Positions 1-11,945 of a DNA stretch of 64,000 nucleotides are shown in pieces. A model generated the notes under the pieces. That model saw nothing but the letters and a program-made list of their open reading frames with translations. It did no database searches and had not been told where the DNA came from. Source of the stretch: Diadema setosum (taxonomy: Eukaryota; Echinodermata; Echinoidea; Diadematoida; Diadematidae). The stretch is taken from contig CM067068.1 in NCBI GenBank assembly GCA_033980235.1, positions 1,206,001-1,270,000 of the forward strand, written 5' to 3'. Within the stretch, counting starts at the first letter, position 1. Each line of letters begins with the position of its first letter. Both the position numbers and the translations under genes were made by a program.

Positions 1-52
1 CTGCGGAGGAACGGTCAAGCCTGGCTGCAGAAACGGATGCAGAGGAGGAGAG
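1..52 (+). CDS. SNX25: SNX25 exon, partial at the window edge
   Basis: Read from base 3 this gives an acidic linker (AEERSSLAAETDAEEE) ending with two bases of a split Ser codon. The donor is AG|GTCAGT at 53. The other two frames give Arg- or Gly/Cys-rich peptides that do not fit the next exon in phase. The similarity is too short to prove, so the call rests on phase and context. Confidence 0.6.
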
Positions 53-3000
53 GTCAGTAAATCATTTGATGTATTTACCCTTCATCAGGTGTGGTGGTCA
101 AGTTGAGACTTGTCATATGACCATACCTCCAGCCCCCCGAACCTTATTTTTATTGTCCAGGAATGGTTCCACGACATCTGCTCCTGTTACAATTTCTCCC
201 ATGAAATATCTGCACACTAAGCCACAAACATAACCTTAACCCTAATCCTAATCCTCACGTCAAACTAAACCTACAACCATAACCCTAACCCTACATCCTT
301 GGAGGAAAAAACACACTGAACAACTGTCGCAGGAGCAAATGTCATGTCACCCCAAGAATAGACATTTTGAATCACTAATTCTGGGTAGCTGAACTTGTGG
401 CTTGCAAAAGGCTGTAGTGGTCACCCAAGACCAATTGTATATTTCCCGAAGAGTCATGAATGTGTTGTATATTATTATCATTGTGGTCACCATGGCAACA
501 ATTAAAATGCACACATCTCGTAGACCCTTGTTGAACTCTTGCCATGGTAACTGTGATTATAACAATTTCATTAGTGTTTACATTCAAGATCAAGAACCAC
601 AATAACATAATGGGATGATTGATAGGTATTTTCCCTTTTCAGGGGCTACTCCAAGCTTGGAGGCACTAAACAATGCATTTCTTCAACAGGAGGCAATATT
701 TTTTTGCAAGTTATGAATTTCATGAATATCATTTGACTTATGAAACTCATAAAGATAAAACACTGGAAAATATACCATGTACACAGTATATAGTTGGCTG
801 ATAAATATTTAGGATATTGATGTGATAAATTGATTTATGAATAGTTCTCTCTTTGGAAATTTAAATCTCCAGTGTCCAGGATAGAAAAGATTCCATTGCA
901 GAGCCCATCTACAGTCTGATCAGTGAAGTCTTTGAACTCCATGGGATGTTCCGCTGGCTGAGGCGGACGCTCATCGTCTTCGTTCAAGCGACGTTTGGAA
1001 GAACCATAAACAAGTGAGTTGAGATACCATGCAAATCACAAACATGTTCTTTTAATTTTGTATGGCGCATTGTCTTGTCGTAGCCAGAATTGAAAGTAGT
1101 GTCGGTTTACAATCAAATGACCACTAATTCAGTAATCTGTAAATGGTGATAACTTTGTCACCAAGTGAGTTTGTTCTTTTTTTAATCAGTTGTGTTTGTA
1201 TTATATGTTTGTATCTTGTAGTATCATGTCATTAGAAGAATATAATATTTTTACAATTTGCAGCAAGAATACTTTTAACTCAGTAATTTCTTCTAAACTT
1301 TAGGGGACTTTGTAGGACATTCCACAGCATGGTCACATGTAAAGCATTCAAGAATCCACAAACATTATCTTGCCCTAGATTCCCTTCATGGGGCAACTTG
1401 TAGTGTTCAGCCTCAACATAAACCAGGCAATAGTTGCTTTTTAGCCCAAATTATTGCAGAGCAGATACGTTGAAATGAAAATCAAATGCAAGTTAAAAGT
1501 GAAACAAAATGGCACAAACTTCATTGAAAAACACAAAGAAAGCCATAATTACGATTTGATTTTTTTCATGCGTTTTTTTTTTTTTTCATTTTTTTTTTTA
1601 TGCGTTTCTAAAAAGGATTATTTGGTTGCAACCCCATTTCCAAAATTTAGTGAGGTAATGATGACATGGCCATGCATGTTTCTCATGGACACATTTCCCT
1701 GTCACATATTTTTCATATAGAGCTGTTGTAAAATTGTCATGATTTAGTAACGACTTTGCAAAGGGGAGGGTGGTTTAAAGATACTATAAAGTTTTGGTAT
1801 TACCTCAAAAGTTTCCCTGAATTTCCTTGTCTTAGTTTGTGTTTCAGGTTAAAGTACCTTTCATATAACTAACACTGTGAGACTTACTCGCCCCAAAGTG
1901 CTCTCATGTCTTAGTAATCATGCAATAATGGTTTCGTACCAGAGCCGCCGCCGCCGTACGGCGGCGAGGTAGTACACGTTGTGCGAATATCACTGCGACC
2001 AGCAGCGTACAGCCCCATACGCATACTGTGTAGCTAACTGCGACCAGCATTGTAGCTTACAGGATCATGACAGATTTAGTATCGCGGGTAAATATCAACT
2101 TAAAATCCAAAAATTTCTTCAATTTAAAGACTTACCAGTTAAGTTGAAGTATTGAAAACAGGCTTTGGGCAACGTTTGGTTTTGCCAATAGTCCCTTTCT
2201 ATTCGAATTGATGACTGAATGTGACTCGGTCGAGAGGACCTTGGGAGAGCTACACTGAATTGACGGCCAGCGCATGCGCACACAAACATCTTATCCGTTC
2301 ATGGATTTGAAATTTGTTCGCACGTGATGTGTGCGTATGCGCTGGCCGTAGTAATCAGTGTATGTAGCTCTCCCACGGTCCTCTCGACAAAGTCACATTC
2401 AGTCATCAATTCGAACAGAAAGGGACTATTGGCAGAACCAAACGTTGCCCGAAGCCTGTTTTCAAGACTTCAACTTAATTGGTAAGTCTTCAAATCGAAG
2501 AATTTTGTGGATTTTATGTTGATATTTGCCCGAGATACTAAATCTGTCATGATCCTGGATGCTACAATGCGAAGCCCCATTACGCTATGCGTATGGGGCT
2601 GCTGGTCGCTATGCGTATGGTCGCACGTAATTGCATGATTACTAAGAAATGAGAGCACTTTGGGGCGAGTAAGTCTCACAGTGTTAGTTATATGATAGAT
2701 ACTTTAACCTGAAACACGGAAATTCAGGGAAACTTTTGATGTACCAAAACTTTTTATTATCTTTAATCGCAAAATTGTTGTTAAAACATTTTTAGCATGA
2801 ATAATTCACAGTATCATTAGAGATGAATGTAGCCTAGTCTACAATTGCTTAACTGTACCATTTCATAATCGTCTATTACACTATTGTTATTCTTAACTGA
2901 GCTTTGAATATTTGCTACAGCACTGTGTTATGTTTTACACACATCATGTCTTCATCATTGCAGCTGCAAAAAAAAAAAAAAAAAAAACATGATAAAATCA

Positions 3001-6000
3001 GCTTCAATCACACTAAATCAATTCAATTTTTGCCAATTTTGTGTTTTGTAGACAGCTGCGTGAGACAGTGGACTGGCTGACGTCAGAGTCCATGGTCCTG
3101 TTCTACATCCATTACTTCCAAGATTCCATGTGGCCTGAAGGGGAGCTGGCCCAGGCCCAGCCCTCTCCCAGCCTGGAGGAACAGCGGGCAACTCAGAGGG
3201 AGGCCAGGGATAAGTTCCTGGAGAATCTACCCGGTGAGTAGGTTTTCCACAAATCTTTAGAGCAAAACCATTGATAATGTTTAAAGAACCAGTATCGTGG
3301 GGATTCATCGGTGGCCTGAGCCATTTGTTGCCAACTGGGGTACATTTTAAAACCATGAATAGCACTGCTCAGCGAATGCCCGCATCAAATTATACACTCA
3401 TTAACGATTGACTCATGTCTAGATTCTATGGCTCTGTGTGTACTTACATATAGGTCAGTGATATAATTGTACACATTTCATTACAAGGATTCTTGAATAA
3501 ATTCAAACCAAACCAAACCACTCCATGGTATTCCTGCGCTACAGGGTCTATAATGAAAAGATGAGCATTGTGGGATAAATTTTATCAAGATAGGACTTTA
3601 AACAAGAATTTCCAAATTTTATGTATTCTGACTAAGAAATGATACTGATTGCAGCAACCTATGGAAATGACAGATGTGAAAAGTCAGTGTCAAAGTTCAA
3701 CAAAATGAAGTTAAGGTGTCATTTTCTGATCATTGATTTTACTAGGTATAAGTTTTATAGTATTGGCATTTTTTGTAATGGATAGAAATTTCTTGAAAAA
3801 TACTTTCTCTTTTCATACAGGATTAAGTCTTTCCTTGGTCAGTGGTCAAGATTAATCAATCAATCACTATCTAATTTTGAATGAAGGGGCATTTACTTGA
3901 AGCAAACATAAATCCACATAATAATATGTATTGTGTGAAAGCAACAGTATTAGTAGAACACATCAACATAGTTTGAGGAAAACCTTACCATCGCTTCAAG
4001 AGTTATGAATTTTTAAAGTTTAGGTGCTGTCATCACTAGATAAGAAGACTACTACAGTTAGTGATGTCATGTATTGACAACATTATAAAGAAAATAAAAA
4101 GAAAATTCAGCATATTTTCACTTTCCTAGCAAAATGAAAGAACACATAACTTACCTTTCCAGAAAGTAGAGGGATTGATGATTCCCTGTACTTGACATGA
4201 AAGATGAAATTTTATGAAATTCTTTGTATATTTTCTTTATATTGTCATGAACTGTAGTGCTGATGACAGCACCAAAATTCTAAAAATTCATAACATGTGA
4301 ATCAATCGTCCAATTTTCTTCAAACTTTTCTGATTGCTGCTTTCACTCGATCCACATTTATATTTGGTTGTAGGTTTCGACAGATGGCAGTAGTTAAATT
4401 TTCATCAGAAACAGATCCAGTTTGTTGGTTTGTTTTTGAATGAACACTCCTTTCATAGTGGCCTGTCATGGCACATTGCCATTTCATCTGTATCTATCAC
4501 TTATGCAATGCTCTTTTTCTTGCAGATTTCCTGCAGAATCTGCTTGGGAAGGGTAACAGCCGTCTTGGAGCCATAAAGATTTTTGAAGCCCTGCAAGACG
4601 TCCGCACCAACAAACATATTTTCTATGTAAGTACTGTGCTGTGAGCGAGGACTTAATGAAACCCTATTTTTCTATATCTGACAGCTCTGTTTTGCATCTT
4701 ATTATTAGGGTCTATTTAAGGGCAGCAGACTCAAGGAAAATTGATATTTGATAGGCATACTGGAAGGAGAAGAGCAGAATGGTGAAAATGTCAGTACAGA
4801 GATTAGAGATGGTACAGGGAAAAACATCACCAAATTTTGCTTACAATAGTATTTCGAGGTGAAAATTGCTCATGAGAACTGTATGTCACATACTGTATCC
4901 CATATTTATAGTGGATGCAGTCTTAGCTGTAGTCTTGCTAATAAGCCACATTGTAGCCAGCCTGCATCAGTGTGTGCCAATCATTGTCAAGAATCCAGAA
5001 ACGCAGCTGTAAAGCATGCTTTTCCCAAAATGAAGTGTCTTTGTTTAAGGCTAAATTTAGTCTCTCAGACAATACCATGCCAAAGGCTCATTTGCTCATT
5101 TCATTTTTTTGAAAGGTTTCTCTGAATGCTTCCCTAATGGAATGATGTGGGAGGGGAATGCATAGCCTTAATAGCATTTAGTGTATTGCCTAAAGGATGT
5201 CTAAATTGGAACCTCCAGACTTGTTGTGCAATTAGTGTGACTATTTATTCTCACTTTGTGCCTGCAGGAAAGGGAATTTTAAATTCATTATTTATACATT
5301 TTTATGTTTGTTTGTTTTGTAGGAGAGTGTGCCGCAAAATGTGATTGTCAAGATATTTTTACTTCAGCAATTCTCATGTCTTTTTTGTGTGTGTGTCTGA
5401 AGAGTAATTATAAGATGCCTTCTTATCTTCGGCTTCTAAAAGTGACCATATAAAGTCTTGATATGTTTTTTTTTTCTGGTAGGGTTCTTGTTGTTCTTGT
5501 TATGTTTTAAAACTGTTCACTGGCTTCAAAGGGATGTCTCCATATTGATGTAGAACAGATGAACATTAGTTCAGCAGTGATTCATTTAAGATGTTATTTA
5601 CTGTGTTCCATGCCACTCACATGAGAAGAACATAATTTCTGCCTGCATTTAACAATATACATTGCAGTTGAATGCAAAAGAGAGCAATTTTTCACAATAA
5701 TTTAACACGGAGGTGAATTATTTTTTGTTCTGTCTCTCTTGTAAGAGGATGGAATTTATTATACTGGAAATCTTAGCACCGGGTGGTTGAAATTGAATAT
5801 GATGAAATGATGAATAGAAAAAAGAAGAAACATCAAGCTATCTACATGAAAAATAAATTAGTGATCTATTAACCCATTTATACTGCGGGCAGGTTTTCGA
5901 GTCTCCTCAAGGAGGTTCAAGAGCCCGCTTGAAAAAGCGGTCTCTTGTCTATACTGCACGAGCTGAAAGCAGGCCCTACAGGTGCAGGCCCAACGGGCTC

Positions 6001-7007
6001 CTCCCCTCTGATACACAGTGTGGGCTTTTTCACGAAAGTGTCCATGTTGCGCGGCTTTCTTCAGTGCGGATAGGTTTGGACGGCTGAGTTGTTTACATTG
6101 GAGGGTGATGACCTTCAGCGATAACTTCCGTGCCAGCTAAAAAGCAGCTTCTCGAACTCCCTAGCATTTATACTGCAGCGGAGGCTGTTATAGCAGGCTC
6201 TGAAACCACCCCCTGTAGGTGGTTTCAGAACCTGACCTGATCTGACCTGATCGGATTACCTTTTGTCTGTTTATACTGAGCTTTAAGGCTGCTTGAGGCT
6301 GCTTCAGTTCCCCTTAGAACTGAATGCTCTGTAACATTTCATAAAGTGGTTTCTAAGCATCTCGCAAACGTTAAAGCTGAATCCTCACCTCGTCCAATAC
6401 TATACTATCCCTTTAAATCCCTTTTTTCTTTTTTTTTCTTCTTTTTTTTTTTTTACAGAATCCTATTATGGTGAAAATTTTTAGACTTAGTGACTGACAC
6501 TGATATTTTCTGCAAGTATACAGAAGTGAGAGTATTTAGGGGAATTTCATGGAAGAAGGGAATCAATTCTGCATCAGGGACAGAGGAGCATGGGAAGTCA
6601 CGGTCATTATTCCGTATGGTGTTTGGGAGGCATAGCAGTCATTGTCATATATCGTGCCATGATGCCCGTCTTTTCACTTTTGATGCATCCAGAACCTCTT
6701 GGAGCTGGCCCTCCTAGAGCTGTGTCCTGAGCTAAAGGATCCAAGACTCCTGGAGGAACTGGAGCAGGACGCACAGAGGCGGCAGAAAGGGTCTGATGAG
6801 GTGGCGCCCTCGCCCCCTGTCCCAGCTCCTGAGGAACTGGGCGAGTCTTCGAGACCCATGGAGGATTCTGAGCCAGCGTTGGAAGCAGACGGCGGGGAAA
6901 GTCAGGACGTCTTGAAGGGGACTGCTGGGGATGATGAGGGAGAGTGGAATGTAAGGCAGAGAAGAAGATCGGTGGAAGGAAGGGAGAAGAGTGATGGTGA
7001 GGATTGA
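1..7007 (+). CDS. SNX25: Sorting nexin 25, C-terminal part (five exons, 5' end outside window)
   Basis: The coding exons are <1-52, 873-1013, 3052-3233, 4526-4626 and 6693-7007. In frame from base 3 they give 789 nt, that is 262 residues and a TGA, with phases matching at every junction. Residues about 24-172 form a Nexin_C (PXC) domain; key stretches are FRWLRRTLIVFVQATFGRTI, IKIFEALQDVRTNKH and LLELALLELCPEL, closely like vertebrate SNX25 and less like SNX13 as I recall them. The PXA, RGS and PX domains expected of this family would be encoded left of the window. Family knowledge: SNX25 belongs to the PXA-RGS-PX-PXC sorting nexins, linked to endosome/ER membranes, lipid binding and TGF-beta receptor turnover. 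After the domain comes a tail of about 90 residues rich in E, D, P and S that I do not recognise from vertebrates. The gene converges on FPGT. Assignment is by remembered similarity; SNX13/14/19 are less likely. Confidence 0.88.
873..1013 (+). CDS. SNX25: SNX25 exon, start of Nexin_C domain
   Basis: The acceptor is taken as CTCCAG|T at 871-872, because it restores the phase left by the previous exon (AG+T = Ser); a competing AG at 878-879 would break the frame. It encodes SIAEPIYSLISEVFELHG followed by MFRWLRRTLIVFVQATFGRT. The donor AA|GTGAGT at 1014 splits a Lys codon. Confidence 0.88.
1775..2766. mobile_element. Fold-back palindromic element, arms about 450-500 bp, in SNX25 intron
   Basis: The left arm (about 1779-2290) and right arm (about 2318-2762) are imperfect reverse complements over almost their full length. 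Examples are GACTTACTCGCCCCAAAGTG at about 1881 and its complement near 2650, and AATAGTCCCTTTCTATTCGA near 2190 with its complement near 2415. The short loop is near 2292-2318. Both ends touch TTAA (1775-1778 and 2763-2766), compatible with a TTAA target duplication as in piggyBac-type insertion. No transposase is encoded, so it is probably a non-autonomous fold-back MITE. Confidence 0.8.
3052..3233 (+). CDS. SNX25: SNX25 exon, middle of Nexin_C domain
   Basis: It follows acceptor TTTTGTAG and completes the Lys codon. It encodes QLRETVDWLTSESMVLFYIH and then a YFQDSMWPEGELA stretch matching the family's FRDAFWPNG region. A Gln/Arg/Glu-rich segment (EEQRATQREARDKFLENLP) follows. The donor is CCCG|GTGAGT at 3234. 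Confidence 0.92.
3895..4400. mobile_element. Palindromic repeat (MITE-like) in SNX25 intron
   Basis: Two inward-facing copies of one sequence are visible. TTATGAATTTTTAAAGTTTA then GGTGCTGTCATCA at about 4004-4038 matches the complement of 4262-4294. Both sides also share TGTGTGAAAGCA/AGTGAAAGCAGCA and TTATAAAGAAAATA/TATAAAGAAAATATA. Ends are not sharply resolved. A fragment of the same family lies near 12810-12900. No coding capacity is seen. Confidence 0.65.
4526..4626 (+). CDS. SNX25: SNX25 exon, late Nexin_C domain
   Basis: The acceptor TTTTCTTGCAG ends at 4525. With the G left from the previous exon it encodes DFLQNLLGKGNSRLGAIKIF and EALQDVRTNKHIFY. The vertebrate counterpart as I recall it reads DMLQSLVGQQNARHGIIKIF, so the match is nearly residue by residue. 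The donor TAT|GTAAGT leaves phase 0. Confidence 0.93.
5868..6303. repeat. GC-richer interspersed repeat with recurring TTTATACTG motif
   Basis: Within the last SNX25 intron, TTTATACTGC or a close variant recurs at about 5877, 5948, 6169 and 6270. The block is richer in GC and CpG than its surroundings. It includes a hairpin at 6199-6229 (12 bp arms TCTGAAACCACC, 7-base loop). The left edge reads TTAACCCATTTATACTG, and TTAACCC resembles a piggyBac-type end, but I cannot find a matching right end. Confidence 0.5.
6304..6416 (+). mobile_element. Truncated right half of the TTAA palindromic MITE family
   Basis: The order of motifs (ATGCTCTG, CATAA.GTG, ATCTCGCAAA, TTAAA, CTATCCCTTTAA) parallels positions 11088-11198 of the full element. 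The right end is at a TTAA at 6413-6416. The left half is missing. Confidence 0.7.
6693..7007 (+). CDS. SNX25: SNX25 last coding exon with stop
   Basis: The acceptor is GCATCCAG (AG at 6691-6692). It begins NLLELALLELCPELKD, the conserved end of Nexin_C, and continues as a low-complexity tail (DAQRRQKGSDEVAPSPPVPA..., then Asp/Glu-rich) to TGA at 7005-7007. The tail is GC-rich relative to the intron before it, as expected for coding sequence. Confidence 0.9.
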   Translation, partial: NLLELALLELCPELKDPRLLEELEQDAQRRQKGSDEVAPSPPVPAPEELGESSRPMEDSEPALEADGGESQDVLKGTAGDDEGEWNVRQRRRSVEGREKSDGED

Positions 7008-7840
7008 AGAACAACCTGGAGAATGTTTTCCAGGCTGAGATCTTATACTCTCCAAGAGACAATGTTAACCTTCAGAGACCATGTTTATTTGTTTTTGTAT
7101 TCGTGTTGTGGTAACCGTAGAATACCCTCCAAGGGTAAATATTCCAGAAAGTCTGGAATGTGGTGTAACACTGATTGAAATATAGTGTCTTTCTTTACTT
7201 CATTCTGTCTTTAGTTATCAGTCCATTTAAAGGTTTCTTCTACTGTGTAGATAGAATGCTCTCCTCTAGAGCATTGTAGACAATCTGATATTTTTCATGG
7301 TGCTGTATACTTACTGTCTTCTGCTGTTGTAGAAAAAAAAAAATGTGGACTGCTGGTTCTCCCCAAGGAAAAAAAAAAAAAGTGAGGCAAAAGAGCAATA
7401 AGTCTTTCAACTGAGTGCCAAGTCAAAAATGACTTGCTTGAGTAAAATTGTGTGGTGTCTTGGTAGACTTAAAATCAGCAAGTCAAGTAAACATTTGTTT
7501 TTTTCCATTGTTTTTAAAGGCCAGGGTCATGTTTTATTCTACTGGTAATGTTTTAAGACTAAAATGCAATTTAGAAATGTTTTATCTGTCCCTCTGGGTA
7601 TGTGTGTGTGTATGGGTGTATGTGTGTATGAGTATATTTTGATGGATCTAGAATACCAAACTTTCCATGAGTTAGAGTCTACTTTTTAAGTACGCTTGTA
7701 TCACCAGAAGACGTCTCGAAAGTCACAAAAGTCAAAACCTTGGTAACATATTACAATAATTTGCTTTTTGTGCACAGGTATAGCAACACAAATTCGTCCG
7801 TTGCAAATAACTGTGATTGTTACAGTTTTCTGAATAAAAC
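7008..7840 (+). other. SNX25: Probable SNX25 3' UTR
   Basis: Non-coding sequence follows the stop. The first clear AATAAA in the sense direction is at 7833-7838, giving a 3' UTR of roughly 830-860 nt if used. A TG-rich stretch lies near 7598-7630. The cleavage site itself is not visible. Confidence 0.4.
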
Positions 7841-10666
7841 TGGCGTGATATGACACCCTCGCATGACAAGTTGTGTATGCATGGTCTGGCTAAGAAAAAA
7901 TAATCTGGACTAGACAAAAAAAAATCTACTAGGTGTTATCTTACATACAGTGCAACAAAACTACATGACAGCACCACAAGAGCCTACTATTTACATCAAA
8001 ATTTCAGAAGGAGCCTTATGTCTAAATCTATATCACTTAAACAAAAAAGCCCACAAGATCTTAGAGAAAACAGGCCTATACATAAAATAACTACCAGTAG
8101 TGTGGTTAACTCACGCTTTAAAAAGAGCGGGTTCAAAGTGGTTCTTCAGAGGATTTTGAAAGCACGTAATAAATGAGCATTGCAGCGGCATGTTTGCACA
8201 CAATCCACCATAAAGTCTTATCATCATGTGCAATTGGCAGAAAGTTTGACAGAGGGACATTTACAGCCATGAGCTATCAGCTTAGATTGACAGTACACAC
8301 TTGCTGTAAGTGGTGTCATGACTTGTGATTATGGAGGAAATTTCTAGGGGACATGTAAATACATGAAAACATCAATGGACTGGCATTGGACAAAGCATAT
8401 CTGGTCAGATTGTTGATAGAGATCATGAAAAATTTTAAAAGGCAGCAGAAACACGATTGAAAAATATAGAGATTATAAACGTATACTCATTTTATCATCC
8501 AGAATTGATGAAAATGTCTATTTATGGTTGAGTTTGTTTTTAATGCTTGCTTTTATGGACAACCATGCATTCCATTCCAGTGGTGCTGCTGATGATGTAT
8601 TGGGTCAGTGCAAGCCTTTGGTAGAGGCATCAATTCCTCTCAGGCTCAGAATATTGGCAATTGCTAAATTTTATCCACTTCAGAGCTACCAAGTCTCACG
8701 CAACGCATTCTGCGTGAGACTCAAGCATTTAGGGTCTGTCTCACGATCTCACGCATGGCACCCATTTTTCTCACACATTGGGTGAAGTTTGCAACTTGGG
8801 CCAAAAATAAGGAGCATAGCTCAAAGGATTCAAGTGATAGAATTTTGCAATTGAAGGTATATTTCCCTTTTGTCTCTCTAGTTACTTAAGTATGCACCAG
8901 ATCACATCATTAAGAGCTAATAATAAAAAAAAACCAAAGCTCCCTACCATGGGAGGGGGGATACCCCTAATTCGCGTGCGCGTATGCAAGCGCCGAGACG
9001 CCGAGTCATGAATATCTCACTCATAAAAATTTTTTGAACTTGGCATCACTGTCCACTTTTGTGAAAGACCATTCATTCTTCATAAACCGCAAAAGCTTTT
9101 GAAGTAGCTGGCAAATTGAGTCATGCTTGGGGGGGGGGGGGGGGGGGGGGGAGAGTAGGAAGAAGTCTTTTGCACCAGAGCTCTCCATCATTAATATGGT
9201 AGGCCTCCAAATTAAACCCAGCATCCATACACCACATAAGAATGATTGAATGGGACTGAAATAGCTGACTAATAATATCTTGATATCCATAAAAGCAGCA
9301 AACAAAAGTATGATATAATCCAGTTTAATATTTGTTTGAACTTTGGCAAACTTCTCTTAAAGTGCTTGCTTTACCAAAGGTTTTTATGAGCCATGCCCTT
9401 GTAAGCAGCAAATACTTTGTATACACAAAATATTGCCTAATAAAAACAGAAATGTGAGCAGCCAATGATACAAGCAGCTTATTTGTAACATGTTATGACG
9501 TGACTCATCCAAATACTCATATACATAATTCATAATATTACATTCTGACTTCCCATTAAACAGGGACATTTGCCAAACATATTTGATCATGTTCAAAACT
9601 TTTTCTTGAATGCTACAGAAAATATGATGGTTTTGATGACAAAGATTATAACAAGAATTTATGATGACTTTTATTTACAAATTAACAGTAGACAGAATGA
9701 GTGCTGCAGAATGAAACAATGGAATATGGAAATTGTTATTCATATTCATTTGCCTGTCGGCTCAAACATTACTGCCTCAAAATCATTTGCCAAACTATGC
9801 TGGGATAAATTCTTTAGAATTCATCACCTTTCTTTTTTGTTGTTCTTTCTTTTTAGCTGTTTATATTGCTGTCAAATTAAGAGCTGCTTTGCTTTAGAAT
9901 CAAATAATTCCAATGGGGCACACATTGTAAGATCTTGATGTGAAATGCTAGTGTGTCTTGAGATTAGTTTTGAAGAACTTGTTTTAATTCTCCTTTTTGT
10001 ATGTCATTGATGCAACATTTTATCTTTTAATTTGCTGACAACATTGATGATGTTCCTTACTTGGGTATTAAATCTTTGTCTGTCTTGATATACTGTTCCA
10101 AATTGCTCCTGTGTAAGAAGAGATTAGTGTAAAGTCATCAAGGGTTTGGAAATTCACAGACTGTCATTATGTGTACACCTTTTGCTTATTGCTGACAGAT
10201 CTGTAACTTGAATCTATGGTAGTAGTTAAGTTATTAGATATGATTATTTTACTCATCCACACTTGAGCAAGCCACTACCAGGTTGGAGTTCTGTAATGTA
10301 CTCCTGTTCCCCTTTCTTTTTTACTTTCTAGCTGGAGTTTGATGAATAATTATATTTAAACTCTGTAGAAATACATACATGGTAAATGATGCTCTTGAGA
10401 CATTTTAGAGGTTAGTGTTCACGAGAAGAAATTTTATCACATGAATACTTAATTTGAACAAACTGTTGTGTACAATGTACGTGTACCAGACCTTGTGACA
10501 TTTTTTTTTTTTTTTAATGTAGAGCAATAGTGTATGACTTTTAGTTAGATATTGTAATTATGAATTTTATTTTGTCAATAAGAATGCTGAATGTACACTT
10601 AACTTGTGGAGCTTCCTCATTTATTGCCAATGATGAAGTTGAGGTTGAGGTAAAAGAGAAACATGA
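7841..10666. other. Intergenic, no gene seen
   Basis: Open frames here are short and resemble nothing I recognise. It holds a hairpin at 8692-8721 (GTCTCACGCA arms) amid further TCTCACGCA repeats, a G23 run at 9129-9151, and otherwise AT-rich DNA. Confidence 0.6.
8692..8721. repeat. Short hairpin (TCTCACGCA repeat)
   Basis: 11-bp arms AGTCTCACGCA and TGCGTGAGACT enclose an 8-base loop. The sense motif recurs just downstream (TCTCACGATCTCACGCATGG at about 8750), so this is a small interspersed-repeat cluster. Confidence 0.6.
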
Positions 10667-11220
10667 GGGTGTTTCATAAAGCTGTTCTTGAAGTTACAAA
10701 CGACTTAAGAACGACTGGAACACGTTCTGATGTGCTATGCTTATCAGAATTTCAATAATTCAGCACAAGAACTGATCACCAGTTGTACTTAAGTTGTTCG
10801 TAACTTTTAAGGGATCAACTAGTTTTGGTTGAGACCTAATTTCAGGTTTTTAAAATCTTTTGGTGAGATAATGAGAAACCTCTTATGAAATATGAAAGAT
10901 CATGTAATTCTATGAGGAATTCAATGTTTATTTGATGAAAATTGGTTTTTGAAATGGCTGAGATATCCGAAAAAAAAGAGCGATTCTAATAAAGTGTGGG
11001 ACCCACACTTTATTATGATCGCTTTGTTTTACTTTGTTTTTGGATGTTTCAGTCATTCCAAACCTGATTTTCATCAAATATACTTTGAATTCCTCTTAAA
11101 ATGGTATGCTCTGAACTATATCATAAGTGTTTCTTGGTATCTCGCAAAAAGTTAAAAGCCCAATTCTCATCTCCACCAATAGTGTACCATCCCTTTAAGA
11201 ACAGCTTTATAAACACCCCC
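10667..11220. mobile_element. Outer palindromic element interrupted by a second MITE
   Basis: The left end GGGTGTTTCATAAAGCTGTT at 10667 is matched by the complement of AACAGCTTTATAAACACCCC ending at 11220. The two parts (10667-10806 and 11199-11220) become one short palindrome with internal GAACGAC/GTTCGTAAC repeats once the inner element at 10807-11198 is left out. Confidence 0.75.
10807..11198. mobile_element. Hairpin MITE with TTAA ends (inner element)
   Basis: The element is flanked by TTAA at 10807-10810 and 11195-11198. The arms of about 190 bp are reverse complements meeting at a perfect centre (AATAAAGTGTGGG/CCCACACTTTATT at about 10990-11015). The ends read TTAAGGGAT and, on the other strand, TTAAAGGGATGG. 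TTAA flanks suggest mobilisation by a piggyBac-like transposase, but no such gene is in the window. A half copy is at 6304-6416. Confidence 0.8.
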
Positions 11221-11945
11221 ATGGTTTGACAACACACTGCATGAAGACAATCACAATAATCATGTGTACTCAGCAATTTAATGAGCAAAATCTCTGAAAT
11301 TGAAAGAGAGGAAACCCATAAGAATGTAAATTTATTTTGCCAGTTGTATATAATGAGATTTCCTATTCAATCAGGCTTTTAATGTAGTCTGCTGTTCCAG
11401 ACTCCACTTTGACACAGCTTGCCTGCAGTATTAGTCTATACAGAACTGACCATAGTGACAAAGGTAGCTAAGAAAGGATCTATGAGGTGCTCTCCTTGAT
11501 TATGTAAACTTTTCACCTTCTATTTGAAGTCATTAAAAAAGCAGATTGCTACCATGTGAAAATGTGCTGATTCTGGAAAAAAAAATACAGGTACTAAAAA
11601 CAACAACAACAACTACAGCTGTATTTATGTGTCATGCAAAACTAAATCAGGACTTTTTAATCATTTATCTGAAATCTAGTTGTTCCAGCCCAGAATGAGA
11701 CCAAACAAAATGAAATAATGAGTCCACCAGGTACTAGAAATATATGTTTGCTTGAGGTATTTTTATGTGTATGTCAATGTGAGGTTGTTTACAGGATTGT
11801 TGCCTTTGTGATATTTCAGCAGTTCCTTTCTAAGGCTCTTGAGCTGTGTGGACTTTTACCAAGTTTTACCTCTGGACATTCACATTTAATTTCTCAACAG
11901 TAGTCATCATAGACAAGTATTTTTGTCCTTCCTCAGGCTTGGTCT

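Noticed and set aside
3018..3365. 115-residue minus-strand frame
   Set aside because: Shadow of the SNX25 exon at 3052-3233.
6607..7062. 151-residue minus-strand frame
   Set aside because: Shadow of the GC-rich last SNX25 exon.
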